This document shows positions 48,880 to 57,798 of a DNA stretch of 64,000 nucleotides, one piece after another. The stretch spans positions 13,151,526 to 13,215,525 of the forward strand of contig JBAIZL010000010.1 of the NCBI GenBank assembly GCA_036971475.1, written 5' to 3'. The notes under the pieces were generated by a model. It ran no database searches. It was not told where the DNA came from and saw only the letters and a program-made list of their open reading frames with translations. Both the position numbers and the translations under genes were made by a program. How positions within the stretch are numbered: position 1 is the first letter of the stretch; each line of letters opens with the position of its first letter. The DNA is from Prosapia bicincta (taxonomy: Eukaryota; Arthropoda; Insecta; Hemiptera; Cercopidae).

Positions 48880-50941
48880 GTAGCTGCTTGTGTGTGAGTT
48901 GATGAAAGCCTCTGCTGGATTCTAGCAAAGTGACAGCTTCATATATGCTTCAACACAACTAAGCCCGGGACAAAATCAGAAAAATACTTTAACAAACTTT
49001 ATCTGTTTACACAAAGTCTTGGATCGGAGGCAAGTATTGTAGCTGCTTGTGTGTGATTTGATGAAAGCCACTGCTGGATTCTAGCAATAGTGACAGGTTC
49101 ATATTTGCTGCAAACACAACTAAGCCCGGGACAAAATCAGAAACATACTTTAACAAACTTTATCTGTTTACACAAAGTTTTGGATCGGAGGCAAGCATTG
49201 TAGCTGCCCTTTTGTGAACTGATGAAAGTTTCTGCTGGATTCTAGCAATAGTGACAGGTTCATAATTGCTGCAAACACAACTAAGCCCGGGACAAAATCA
49301 GAAACATACTTTAACAAACTTTATCTGTTTACACAAAGTCTAGGATAGGATGCAAGTATTGTAGCTGCCCTTTTGTGAACTGATGAAAGTTTCTGCTGGA
49401 TTCTAGCAATAGTGACAGGTTCATATTTGCTACAAACACAACTAAGCCCGGGACAAAATCAGAAACATACTTTAACAAACTTTATCTGTTTACACAAAGT
49501 CTAGGATCGGAGGCAAGCATTGTAGCTGCCCTTTTGTGAACTGATGAAAGTTTCTGCTGGATTCTAGCAATAGTGACAGGTTCATATTTGCTACAAACAC
49601 AACTAAGCCCGGGACAAAATCAGAAACATACTTTAACAAACTTTATCTGTTTACACAAAGTCTAGGATCGGATGCAAGTATTGTAGCTGCCCTTTTGTGA
49701 ACTGATGAAAGTTTCTGCTGGATTCTAGCAATAGTGACAGCTTCATATTTGCTACAAACACAACTAAGCCCGGGACAAAATCAGAAACATACTTTAACAA
49801 ACTTTATCTGTTTACACAAAGTCTAGGATCGGAGGCAAGCATTGTAGCTGCCCTTTTGTGAACTGATGAAAGTTTCTGCTGGATTCTAGCAATAGTGACA
49901 GGTTCATATTTGCTACAAACACAACTAAGCCCGGGACAAAATCAGAAACATACTTTAACAAACTTTATCTGTTTACACAAAGTCTAGGATCGGAGGCAAG
50001 TATTGTAGCTGCCCTTTTGTGAACTGATGAAAGTTTCTGCTGGATTCTAGCAATAGTGACAGCTTCATAATTGCTGCAAACACAACTAAGCCCGGGACAA
50101 AAGCAGAAACATACTTTAACAAACTTTATCTGTTTACACAAAGTTTTGGATCGGAGGCAAGCATTGTAGCTGCCCTTTTGTGAACTGATGAAAGTTTCTG
50201 CTGGATTCTAGCAATAGTGACAGCTTCATAATTGCTGCAAACACAACTAAGCCCGGGACAAAAGCAGAAACATACTTTAACAAACTTTATCTGTTTACAC
50301 AAAGTTTTGGATCGGAGGCAAGCATTGTAGCTGCCCTTTTGTGAACTGATGAAAGCTTCTGCTGGATTCTAGCTTAGTGACAGCTTCATAATTGCTGCAA
50401 ACACAACTAAGCCCGGGACAAAAGCAGAAAAGACTTTAACAAACTTTATAGGTTTACACAAAGTTTTGGATCGGAGGCAAGCATTGTAGCTGCTCTTTTG
50501 TGAACTGATGAAAGCTTCTGCTGGATTCTAGCTTAGTGACAGCTTCATATTTGCTGCATACACAACTAAGCACGGGACAAAATCAGAAACATACTTTAAC
50601 AAACTTTATCTGTTTACACAAAGTCTTGGACCGGAGGCAAGCATTGTAGCTGCCCTTTTGTGAACTGATGAAAGTTTCTGCTGGATTCTAGCATAGTGAC
50701 AGCTTCATAATTGCTGCAAACACAACTAAGCCCGGGACAAAATCAGAAAAATTCTTTCCCAACTTTATCTATTTACACAAAGTCTTGTATCGGAGGCAAG
50801 CATTGTAGCTCCTTGTGTGTGAACTGATGAAAGCCTCTGCTGGATTCTAGGATAGTGACACCTTCATATTTGCTACAAACAGAACTAAGCCCGGGACAAA
50901 ATCACAAAAATTCTTTCTCAACTTTATCTATTTACACAATG
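48880..50941. repeat. 161-bp tandem array, about 13 copies (GTAGCTGCCCTTTTGTGAAC)
   Basis: Starts at 48880, 49039, 49200, 49361, 49522 and on, 159-161 bp apart. Pieces are TTTCTGCTGGATTCTAGCAA, ACAACTAAGCCCGGGACAAA and ACTTTATCTGTTTACACAAA. The edge copies (first two, last two) carry GCTTGTGTGTGA or CCTTGTGTGTGA instead of GCCCTTTTGTGAAC and are more diverged. It joins the preceding array with no spacer, through shared GTAGCT. Confidence 0.97.
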
Positions 50942-51310
50942 TCGAACGCAGCACGCTCTACGAGTTGCTTTTAATAAATGCATTTGAATGAAGCCAGAAT
51001 CACAAACATTCCGTGGTGACTCCGCTGGCGCCAAGTTTCAGAATGATGGGACGCATTGAAAAATAAAAGTGAATATATTGTTCCATAAAATGCACGAAAC
51101 GGGTCCTGCTCTGCCTGGTATCCCTCGGTTCCTCAAAACCACTACGCGCCTCCAAACTGTAAGTCGTTTGTAGACGGTATCATCTCGCGAAGCAAGCGTA
51201 TTTAAGAAATTACAATCGCATAATTGTTGAATCTAGAAAGTATAACGGGAACCATATAAACCCTCTACAACGCAATCTTAGATATTCCTGATAATATGTG
51301 TATTCCAAAT

Positions 51311-51414
51311 ACACACACACACACACATAAAGACGGAGAGAGAGACATAGAGACGGAGAGAGAGAGAGAGATAGGGAGGGAGAAAGAGTTCTAGTAGACA
51401 TTTGTGTGTGTGTG
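51311..51414. repeat. Compound microsatellite (AC)8, GA-rich, (TG)6
   Basis: (AC)n at 51311-51326, a purine-only GAGAGA and GGGAGGGAGAAAG tract at about 51333-51388, then (TG)n at 51403-51414. The AC and TG runs are mutually complementary and flank the purine tract, so the segment can form a hairpin; the purine tract could form triplex DNA. Confidence 0.9.
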
Positions 51415-51739
51415 TTTGGCTAAGGCAAGGGGCGTAGAATGTAGGGAACTTTAAAAGAGATGCATAGGCTTGTTATATATTCTAATTCAAAAATCTGGAG
51501 ACAATTTTGAGAAGATGCTTCTTTATATGGCCCTCAATATGACTCAAGCCGCTAGTTTTACCAACTGTCTCCATTGATTACGCTAGGGGGGGGGGTCAGA
51601 GCAAGCCATTCCTTGGTCAAGAAGGCGTTAACAGTATCCAAACTGTGACAGATGAACATAATTTAGTACGCGACCTTTCCAAATTAAATTCGTCAACACC
51701 TGACCGGACCAGATCGTTGCTTTTGTAATTTGATTTCAG

Positions 51740-51781
51740 AAAGGAAACAAGAAGACGATGAAGTAGTGGAAGAAGGCCGGG
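51740..51781 (+). other. Possible 42-nt internal exon between good splice sites
   Basis: A T-rich tract ending TTTGATTTCAG (AG at 51738-51739) precedes the segment, and GGG|GTAAGG follows (GT at 51782). The 42 nt keep frame and read RKQEDDEVVEEGR in the only frame whose flanks are also open, an acidic, charged peptide typical of linker regions. Neighbouring exons cannot be identified. A chance pairing of splice motifs in 3 kb of unique DNA is quite possible. Confidence 0.28.
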
Positions 51782-52296
51782 GTAAGGAGGAGATGAGGTC
51801 ATACCAGCTCATGTTTAAATCATGGCAGCTCCGTGTTTATGGACCGTCGGAATGCGAGCCATCCGAAATACTGGACCTACTCGTGGGCTTTGCTTTAGCG
51901 CGATCCAGCCCAAGTGTTTGTGGCTTACCTTTCGTTTAGAAAAGTGGTTCTCATTTCAGATCAGGTATCTAACTTGTCAGATTGAGCTGATGTTCAGATC
52001 GGATAAATGGCTTGTCAGATACTGAAAACTCAGATGAGGTTACGTCTAGGATATTTTACTTGGAGTACTGAATGCGTTTGAACAGAGCATTGTAGGAATT
52101 GCTTTGTTTGTAGGTCCTACAGTTAATGAGACTGCTTCTGGTTTAAATAGAATATACTCTCCTAGTGAGAGAAATGGGAGGAGGAGGTTCTCGACATCTA
52201 CCTTCAGGTCTTGTCTACCTTCCAAACCCGTGTGGTAGGATGATACTCTTATATTCTTTAAAAGTATCCAAATAATCTTAAGGTATTCATAGGTAT

Positions 52297-52743
52297 CTAA
52301 AGTCCTATGGCAGGATAATCTTCAAAGTGTTCGGTAAATTTGAAAATTATCGCTTGTACATACTCTCTATCAGGGACACGGGGGGGGGGGGAGTTCATCG
52401 TTACACCAAGATGTAGGGAGAAAGGACGAAGAAGTAGGAGGCGTGACACTTCTTGGGAATAGAAGTAAGGCTCTCTCGGTGCAAGAGAAGATCTGCTACC
52501 CTGCCTAAGTATATGCAAGAGGTTATATAGTTGCTGAGTGAAGTGTGTTTGTACCATAAGTAGACGTAGTACAGAGATGTGTTGGGTTATTTGAGGAGGG
52601 GTAACAAGATAGATGCCAACCCTTCTAGGGATGGCCCGGTGTCCCTGATATTCGTTTGTCGCTGGTGGTACCAGTGACAAACTACGGAAAATGCTAGTTC
52701 CAGTGACAATGGATCTATCGGAGGCAAATCTATCCTCGTTCAT
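52297..52743 (-). CDS. Hypothetical 148-residue open frame
   Basis: The minus-strand frame from the ATG at 52743 starts MNEDRFASDRSIVTGTS and ends FEDYPAIGL. It is the longest open frame in unique sequence in this window. It contains TPPQITQHISVLRLL and a PPPRVPDREY piece encoded partly by the poly-G run. No family, signal peptide or membrane segment is recognised, and no splice context is evident. It overlaps the scattered CCAGTGACAA words, which look repetitive rather than coding. Confidence 0.15.
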   Translation of the reverse strand: MNEDRFASDRSIVTGTSIFRSLSLVPPATNEYQGHRAIPRRVGIYLVTPPQITQHISVLRLLMVQTHFTQQLYNLLHILRQGSRSSLAPREPYFYSQEVSRLLLLRPFSLHLGVTMNSPPPRVPDREYVQAIIFKFTEHFEDYPAIGL

Positions 52744-52948
52744 TGGTTGATTTGTCGCTGTAACTGGATCTACTCTAACCGCTCGGCTCCACGGCACCGA
52801 TCCTCGTGCAGTGTCGTTGACTGAACGGGGAGGAGGTTTTCTCTGTTGTGATTTGGCAAAATGTCACCGTCATTGAATGTATAGTTACTGATATTTTACC
52901 GAGACTGTCATTGGTTGATTTGTCGGTGTCACTGATTCTACTCACTCA
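52741..52948. repeat. Imperfect direct repeat CATTGGTTGATTTGTCG...CTACTC
   Basis: CATTGGTTGATTTGTCG(C/G)TGT(A/C)ACTG followed by ATTCTACTC or GATCTACTC occurs at 52741 and 52911, 170 bp apart. Related TGTCACTGGTA and GTCACTGATCC words continue to about 53700, suggesting a decayed repeat. Confidence 0.6.
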
Positions 52949-53986
52949 CGTTGTGTGTGAGTGGGCGATTTGTGTCAGATTTCAGAACAGTGACAGTGTT
53001 ATGTGCCGTAGATGCTATAGTTTGTTCTTAATTCCGTATGAGTTTATTTTCAAATAAAATGGGCATACCGAAAAAAAAGCGAGGTGTGGAATCACTTCAC
53101 CCCTGTTTATGGTGAATACGCGATACGACTAACAATAATGTGAAGAAACACCCCTTAGTGAAGCTGCAACCAACGACAAACCCTTTACCTCCGTCATCAA
53201 ATTTAGAGATAAATAAATTATTTATATTATATATTAAATGAACTGAGTTGATTGTTATAGGTATTCACTTTTGTAAACCTAAATTATTACTTTTATTTTA
53301 CCTTGCGAGGGACTATTCTCTAAGGAAAGTTACATTTTAAATGACAGAAGATTTCGGTTGTCTTGATAAAATTTTGAAAAATCCTTTTTGTTAATACAAA
53401 CCTCCAATACTGTGAATAAACTGTATTTTGTAATCAAACCATATGTTGTAAAAATACTGTTATTTTGTAGTTTCATATAAGATTATATAATTCATTATCC
53501 CAGTGTATGTGTTGCAGTAACTTCCTAATAATAATGTAACCGGCACTGTTTTCCATCACCAGTGTGGTATGCCTGCCTGTTATTGGCACATACACAGCTG
53601 TCTCAGTATCCCTTGTCACTGGTACTAAAGTCACCGCTAAAAGTCACTGATCCAAGCCTGGCGCTGTCACTAAAATCATCGATCCGTTAAAGACACTGAC
53701 TTGAGCATCCCTATAACCTTCGCAGTGGGGGTGGTCAGTACGCAACTTCTTTTGGACTACTGTCACCGGCGCATGAGAAGAGCCTCGGGTTTTAGTTCTG
53801 CGCTTGCGCTATCAATGTATTCCTGACCTACAAACATAACCTAACAGTACGGAAGTTTTATAGCAGTTGTAATTTAGTAAGTAATATAAGTATTTATAGA
53901 GGTAAAAGTACTAATTATATTAAGAAAGGGTGCGGAAAATAAATTATATATGGTCCCGTTTCTGGATTGTATTTTTTGTAAATGAA

Positions 53987-54223
53987 GTTTTGTGTTAGAG
54001 AATGTTTTTGGGAATGACCTAATGGTTTTGTGTTAAAGAATGTTTTTGGGAATGACCTAATGGTTTTGTGATAGAGAATGTTTTTGGGAATGACCTAATG
54101 GTTTTGTGTTAGACAATGTTTTTGGGAATGACCTAATGGTTTTGTGTTAGGGAATGTTTTTGGGAATGACCTAATGGTTTTGTGTTAGAGAATGTTTTTG
54201 GGAATGACCTAATGGTTTTGCCG
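53987..54223. repeat. 38-bp tandem array, six copies (TTTTGTGTTAGAGAATG)
   Basis: Exact 38-bp period from 53987 (54025, 54063, 54101, 54139, 54177). Pieces are TTTTGTGTTAGAGAATG and TTTTTGGGAATGACCTAATG. Variation is limited to single bases (GTTAAAG, GATAGAG, GTTAGAC, GTTAGGG). Confidence 0.97.
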
Positions 54224-54532
54224 TGCTTTGGGCCAGGGGCCAATGACAGTACTTGAATCCTTTGCATTTCGTTTTCAAAATAGCATTTTATTTTTTGACC
54301 AACTCTTGATTTTTTTAATATCTCGTATATTTTCTTAAATGACTTGAAATATTGTGCCGATCTATACCCTGTATAGGTCAAGCGTGAGCCCTGAAGCCAT
54401 TTTCAATAAACTCTCCTGGGACCTGTCCGTAACTGTTTCGTCAATGAGTCACCTCCGGGTTATCTTGCTACGAATATATAACAGATTTTTATGAACCGTA
54501 ATATGATTCTCTTCATCTGTTATTGGAAACCT
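54224..54532. other. Unique spacer, nothing recognised
   Basis: Short AT-rich spacer between the 38-bp array and element F5. A TGAGTCA (AP-1-type) heptamer lies near 54445. An open minus-strand frame here ends inside the 38-bp array and is considered chance. Confidence 0.5.
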
Positions 54533-54780
54533 ACTGAAGTTATGAAATATAGTAATTTCGTCCCACTTGGTTTAAAATAAGTGATAACATATGATTTCAT
54601 AAAACAGCTGATTTTATGTCAAAGGTTATTTGAACAGCTGTTTTAACGCATAGGTTGTTATTTTATTTACCCTATATTGATTGTAATTATTTAATAAAAA
54701 GTAACGAAAATAAAACCTTTCTTTGTTGACCTAAGTAGGAGTTGAGTTTATAACATTTTTGTTCATATTAATGTTTCTAC
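54533..54780 (+). mobile_element. Dispersed AT-rich element, copy F5 (right half)
   Basis: Matches the right half of F2 and F3: TTTCGTCCCACTTGG, AAAACAGCTGATTTTATG, GAACAGCTGTTTTAACGCA, TTAATAAAAAGTAACG, CTAAGTAGGAGTTGAG. Both CAGCTG hexamers are intact here, 30 bp apart. The left half is absent. Confidence 0.8.
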
Positions 54781-56390
54781 TGAAGCTAGAGACAACCTGA
54801 TGGATGAATAGCAACAAGTACAGGATAACAACAGTGTAAACGGACAATGCTGGTCGTTGTATTGAACAAATGAAGTGATCCGTCCTCGAGATATTGCAAA
54901 CGGAAGTGGGCGCAGCCTTGGAGGATCTAGAATCTAGATTAAACCAGAATAAAATATGCATCCTCTTCCGAGAGCAACGGCATAGTGGCGAATTCCAGGC
55001 CATCCATCAGGAGTGCGGGACGCAGCGCTCCATCCTGACACGGCCCCCGCAGAGACTGTCTTCGGCCATACATCACCCGCGTCAGATCGCGCATAAATCC
55101 TCCGCTAATATGAGACAATTATGACCCGCAATTAGCATAACAAACAAGTCGAGCATTCGTGTTTTGATTGTTTTCAAAATTAGCCCAGCAGGATTTTACA
55201 GCCCTTTTTGACAACGAGGGTGTGCGCCTTAAAAATATGGTTTATGCCTTTGGAAATCGTAAAGATTCGAAAACTTTGCTGTAGTTACATCTCGAGACGA
55301 TTGTCTTTGGGTTTATGGCTTTTATATAGGCCTGGCCTGGCCATTGTTCCTAACACAAATGCTTATACCAAATGTTTTTCAATGCCTAAAAATTGTTTAG
55401 AAATATCTTTAACGACTCCTGGTTATTGTTATGATGTGTCGGAGTTTATGTATCCCACCACGACCACGTTGGAGACACACAGAAGGGCGTAACCCCTCTA
55501 GCCACTGTTAGCAAGGTATCTCCCGTGGCTAGAGACGTGCTCCCTGTTAAAGTCACTGGAAGTTGTCTATACAGGAAGAAACTAGAATTAGATGAATCTC
55601 ATCCACTTGGTGGAATAAGATTAGAACCGAGTAAATGAGACGCAGCACTGCTCTGTAATGGCGGGATATGTAAGGTGGCACGAAACCTCTCAAACAGGCA
55701 CACTTCTACGCACGCGCACACACTTCTTAACAACCGACTGAAAAAATTGTTTTATCCTCTTTAAACATTCATATATATATTGACAATAGATAGGAAATGA
55801 GGGAGCTGAGATAAATAACACCCCACACAACGCGCCAAATTTTAAATCCTGATGATTACTCCCGGTTTTGAAACGATCGGGGCAAGCTCTACGCGCCCCA
55901 TGCTCGGCCCCATAACCGTTAACCATCGCCCCGCCGGAGCATTGGGCTGGTTATTGCAGATATTTTCAATGTCTCTAAACGCTGGTGATAACATTAAATA
56001 TACTTTGTGATTGCGACAAGAACATTCTCTTTATTCCGAACAGTAGTCTTGGCGCCCCCCGGGGGGACGTACATCGATACTGCATTAACGCGCACTCACG
56101 GCGCTCCGGGAGGGATGCCTAAGTAAATCAAACTTGCCCCTTTCTCCCTGAGTGTTAACTAAATCATATTACACACATAACATGACGACGTTGAAGAAAT
56201 AAATCCAGAGAACAAGGGGAAACAAAAACAAACATAATTTTAGAACAAACGTAGATTTCCTCTAAGCGATGATAGTTCAACTTTAGTTTTTGCTTAGAAA
56301 ACGGTTTGTTTCAACTTTTTTTTATTTTATAAGCTTAGCTCTTGCTTATGAAAGTTGGGGTTGGAGTCGGTTCTTAAAGAATGGATGCGA
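54781..56390. other. Unique region with a CpG-richer patch; only weak open frames
   Basis: From about 54890 to 55130 the DNA is clearly more GC-rich than its surroundings. It is open without ATG on the plus strand, reading LQTEVGAALEDLESRLNQN, which has coiled-coil-like spacing. The segment then passes into AT-rich DNA with homeodomain-type TAAT and CAATTAG words (55100-55135). A second patch with raised CpG lies at 55860-55945. CCCCCCGGGGGG (56055-56066) is a perfect 12-bp palindrome. No gene is recognised. Confidence 0.45.
55690..55926 (-). CDS. Hypothetical 78-residue open frame
   Basis: ATG at 55926, starting MVNGYGAEHGARRACPDRF and ending KKCVRVRRSVPV. The first third is encoded by a CpG-richer patch. 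There is no recognisable domain. The ATG context and flanking splice signals are not distinctive, so this is probably a chance frame. Confidence 0.12.
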   Translation of the reverse strand: MVNGYGAEHGARRACPDRFKTGSNHQDLKFGALCGVLFISAPSFPIYCQYIYECLKRIKQFFQSVVKKCVRVRRSVPV

Positions 56391-57010
56391 ACAAAAGTAG
56401 CTGTCGAATGGTTGGGAACAGAAGTAGCTGTCAAATGGTTGGGAGCGGAAGTAGCTGTCGAATGGTTGGGAACAGAATTAGCTGTCGAATGTTTAGGAAC
56501 AAAACAAGCTGTCGAATGTTTAGGAACAAAACAAGCTGTCGAATGGTTGGGAACAGAAGTAGCTGTCAAATGGTTGGGAGCGGAAGTAGTTGTCGAATGT
56601 TTAGGAACAAAAGTAGCTGTCAAATGGTTGGGAACAGAAGTAGCTGTCGAATGTTTAGGAACAAAACAAGCTGTCGAATGGTTGGGAACAGAAGTAGCTG
56701 TCGAATGTTTAGGAACAAAACAAGCTGTCGAATGTTTAGGAACAAAACAAGCTGTCGAATGGTTGGGAACAGAAGTAGCTGTCGAATGGTTGGGAACAGA
56801 AGTAGCTGTCGAATGTTTAGAAACAAAACAAGCTGTCGAATGGTTGGGAACAGAAGTAGCTGTCGAATGTTTAGAAACAAAACAAGCTGTCGAATGGTTG
56901 GGAACAGAAGTAGCTGTCGAATATTTAGGAACAAAATAAGCTGTCGAATGGTTGGGAACAGAAGTAGCTGTTGAATGGTCGGGAACGAAAGTAGCTGTCG
57001 AATGGTTTTG
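56391..57010. repeat. 27-bp minisatellite, about 23 copies, two alternating unit types
   Basis: Type A reads AGTAGCTGTCGAATGGTTGG then GAACAG; type B reads CAAGCTGTCGAATGTTTAGG then AACAAA. They alternate as A-B or A-B-B groups through the array. As 27 is divisible by three, several frames are open: VAVEWLGTE and SSCRMVGNR forward, NHSTATSVP reverse. The reverse frame at 56327-57067 has no ATG at its start. I consider none of them coding. Decayed units (GTAGCTGTCGATGATTATGG) continue to 57050 and recur at 57212-57240. Confidence 0.96.
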
Positions 57011-57050
57011 GATGCGTAGCTGTCGATGATTATGGAATGGTTTTGGATAT

Positions 57051-57135
57051 TGCGAATCTATGGTCAATTCTGCATTATTTAAGCTATTTAAATGACAAAT
57101 CCATTTTTTGTAGAAATCGCAAAATCCATGAACTA
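57051..57135 (+). repeat. Solitary truncated monomer of the 172-bp satellite
   Basis: GCGAATCTATGGTC.ATTCTG, then ATTTAAGCTATTTAAAT, then CATTTT.TGTAGAAATCGCAAA and ATCCATGAACTATA follow the order of the satellite at 1-15635 for about 85 bp. The end resembles the GAACTATATAATAG variant monomers. It is flanked on both sides by decayed 27-bp minisatellite words, so it is inserted in, or adjacent to, that repeat about 42 kb from the main array. Confidence 0.9.
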
Positions 57136-57796
57136 TAGTAGATGCCAGTGGTTAAAGAGTGGTTGTTAACGAACGATTTTGGATATTGGCAGCTAGTAAA
57201 GAATAGTTGTATGTAGCTGTCGATAATTATGGAATGGTATATTTGGCGTTTTATGAGTTACAGCATAATCAGGGTTACTTTATGGCTCGAGCAAGTTGCG
57301 GAAGATAACAAACCATAGAAAGGAATAGAGAATGGACATTGATCCCTATTTCTACCGGTAACTGGAAGACAGTCTTGGCAAGCATCTTGCCCCCTGACTT
57401 CCAACTACTTTGTTTAAACTTGTGTTGGAATAGCGTTTGTATGAGGCGGTATGGAAATGCGATGAAGCTGCCATGTATTGTGATTGGCACAGAATTATGG
57501 CTAACGTAGATAGGGTCGTTTAGCCTGAAGCAGATCTGGTTTCCACAGGTGTGTCAGAGGGTAGTGTACGATGGAGGGTACAAGTATAGAGTGTCCGGAG
57601 TATCTGACTGCCTGGGAGGTAAGAGTGCTGTACAAACGTCTACGTGTTCCTGGAGGGCTGGAGAAACATATTTTGTACCGGGAAAACCATGAATATCAAT
57701 TTAATGATAAAGGGAAGTATAACCCTGTGTGTAAGGAGAAAGATGAGCTATTTATTGAGGAGGAAGATCGCCAATGTTTAGGATCTGACTATGTTT
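57136..57796. other. Unique spacer containing an exon-like stretch
   Basis: Begins with decayed 27-bp repeat words (to about 57240). It then has unique DNA with an exon-like stretch from 57550 that runs up to the 61-bp array. Confidence 0.5.
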
Positions 57797-57798
57797 AG
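57550..57798 (+). pseudogene. Exon-like stretch, possible decayed FLYWCH-type zinc-finger fragment
   Basis: GGTTTCCACAG (AG at 57548-57549) looks like an acceptor and GGGAG|GTAAGAG (GT at 57619) like a donor. Two frames are open. From 57550, VVYDGGYKYRVSG resembles the start of FLYWCH fingers (Y-DGY-Y). From the ATG at 57571, 75 residues include WEVRVLYKRLRV and YRENHEYQ, loosely like the later W...R...H.H part, but the cysteines expected after W and later are missing. A frameshifted relic would explain the two frames. The family call rests on a visual resemblance only; an unrelated short gene or chance is equally possible. Confidence 0.2.

Larger units (their letters stand above)
50942..53986. 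other. Largest unique region, with microsatellites and weak gene hints
   Basis: Three kilobases without a tandem array. It contains microsatellites (51311-51414), poly-G runs (51587-51596 and 52381-52391), a possible microexon (51740-51781), a minus-strand open frame (52297-52743), an imperfect direct repeat (52741 and 52911) and TGTCACTG-type words scattered from 52610 to 53770. No protein family is recognisable in any frame. Confidence 0.5.

Noticed and set aside
51210..51401. A serine/leucine-rich minus-strand frame
   Set aside because: It is the translation of the GA and AC microsatellites.
54731..55124. Two opposing frames, one with a hydrophobic segment (VVILYLLLFIHQVV) and one coiled-coil-like
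   Set aside because: They overlap on opposite strands. The first runs into element copy F5 and the second lacks an ATG near its start; no splice sites of quality were found.
55244..55492. An open plus-strand frame of about 82 codons
   Set aside because: No domain, promoter or splice context; the length is within chance expectation for the region.
56327..57067. A 246-codon minus-strand frame of NHSTATSVP repeats as a secreted glycoprotein
   Set aside because: No ATG or signal peptide at its start, equally open frames on the plus strand, and the unit length is divisible by three.
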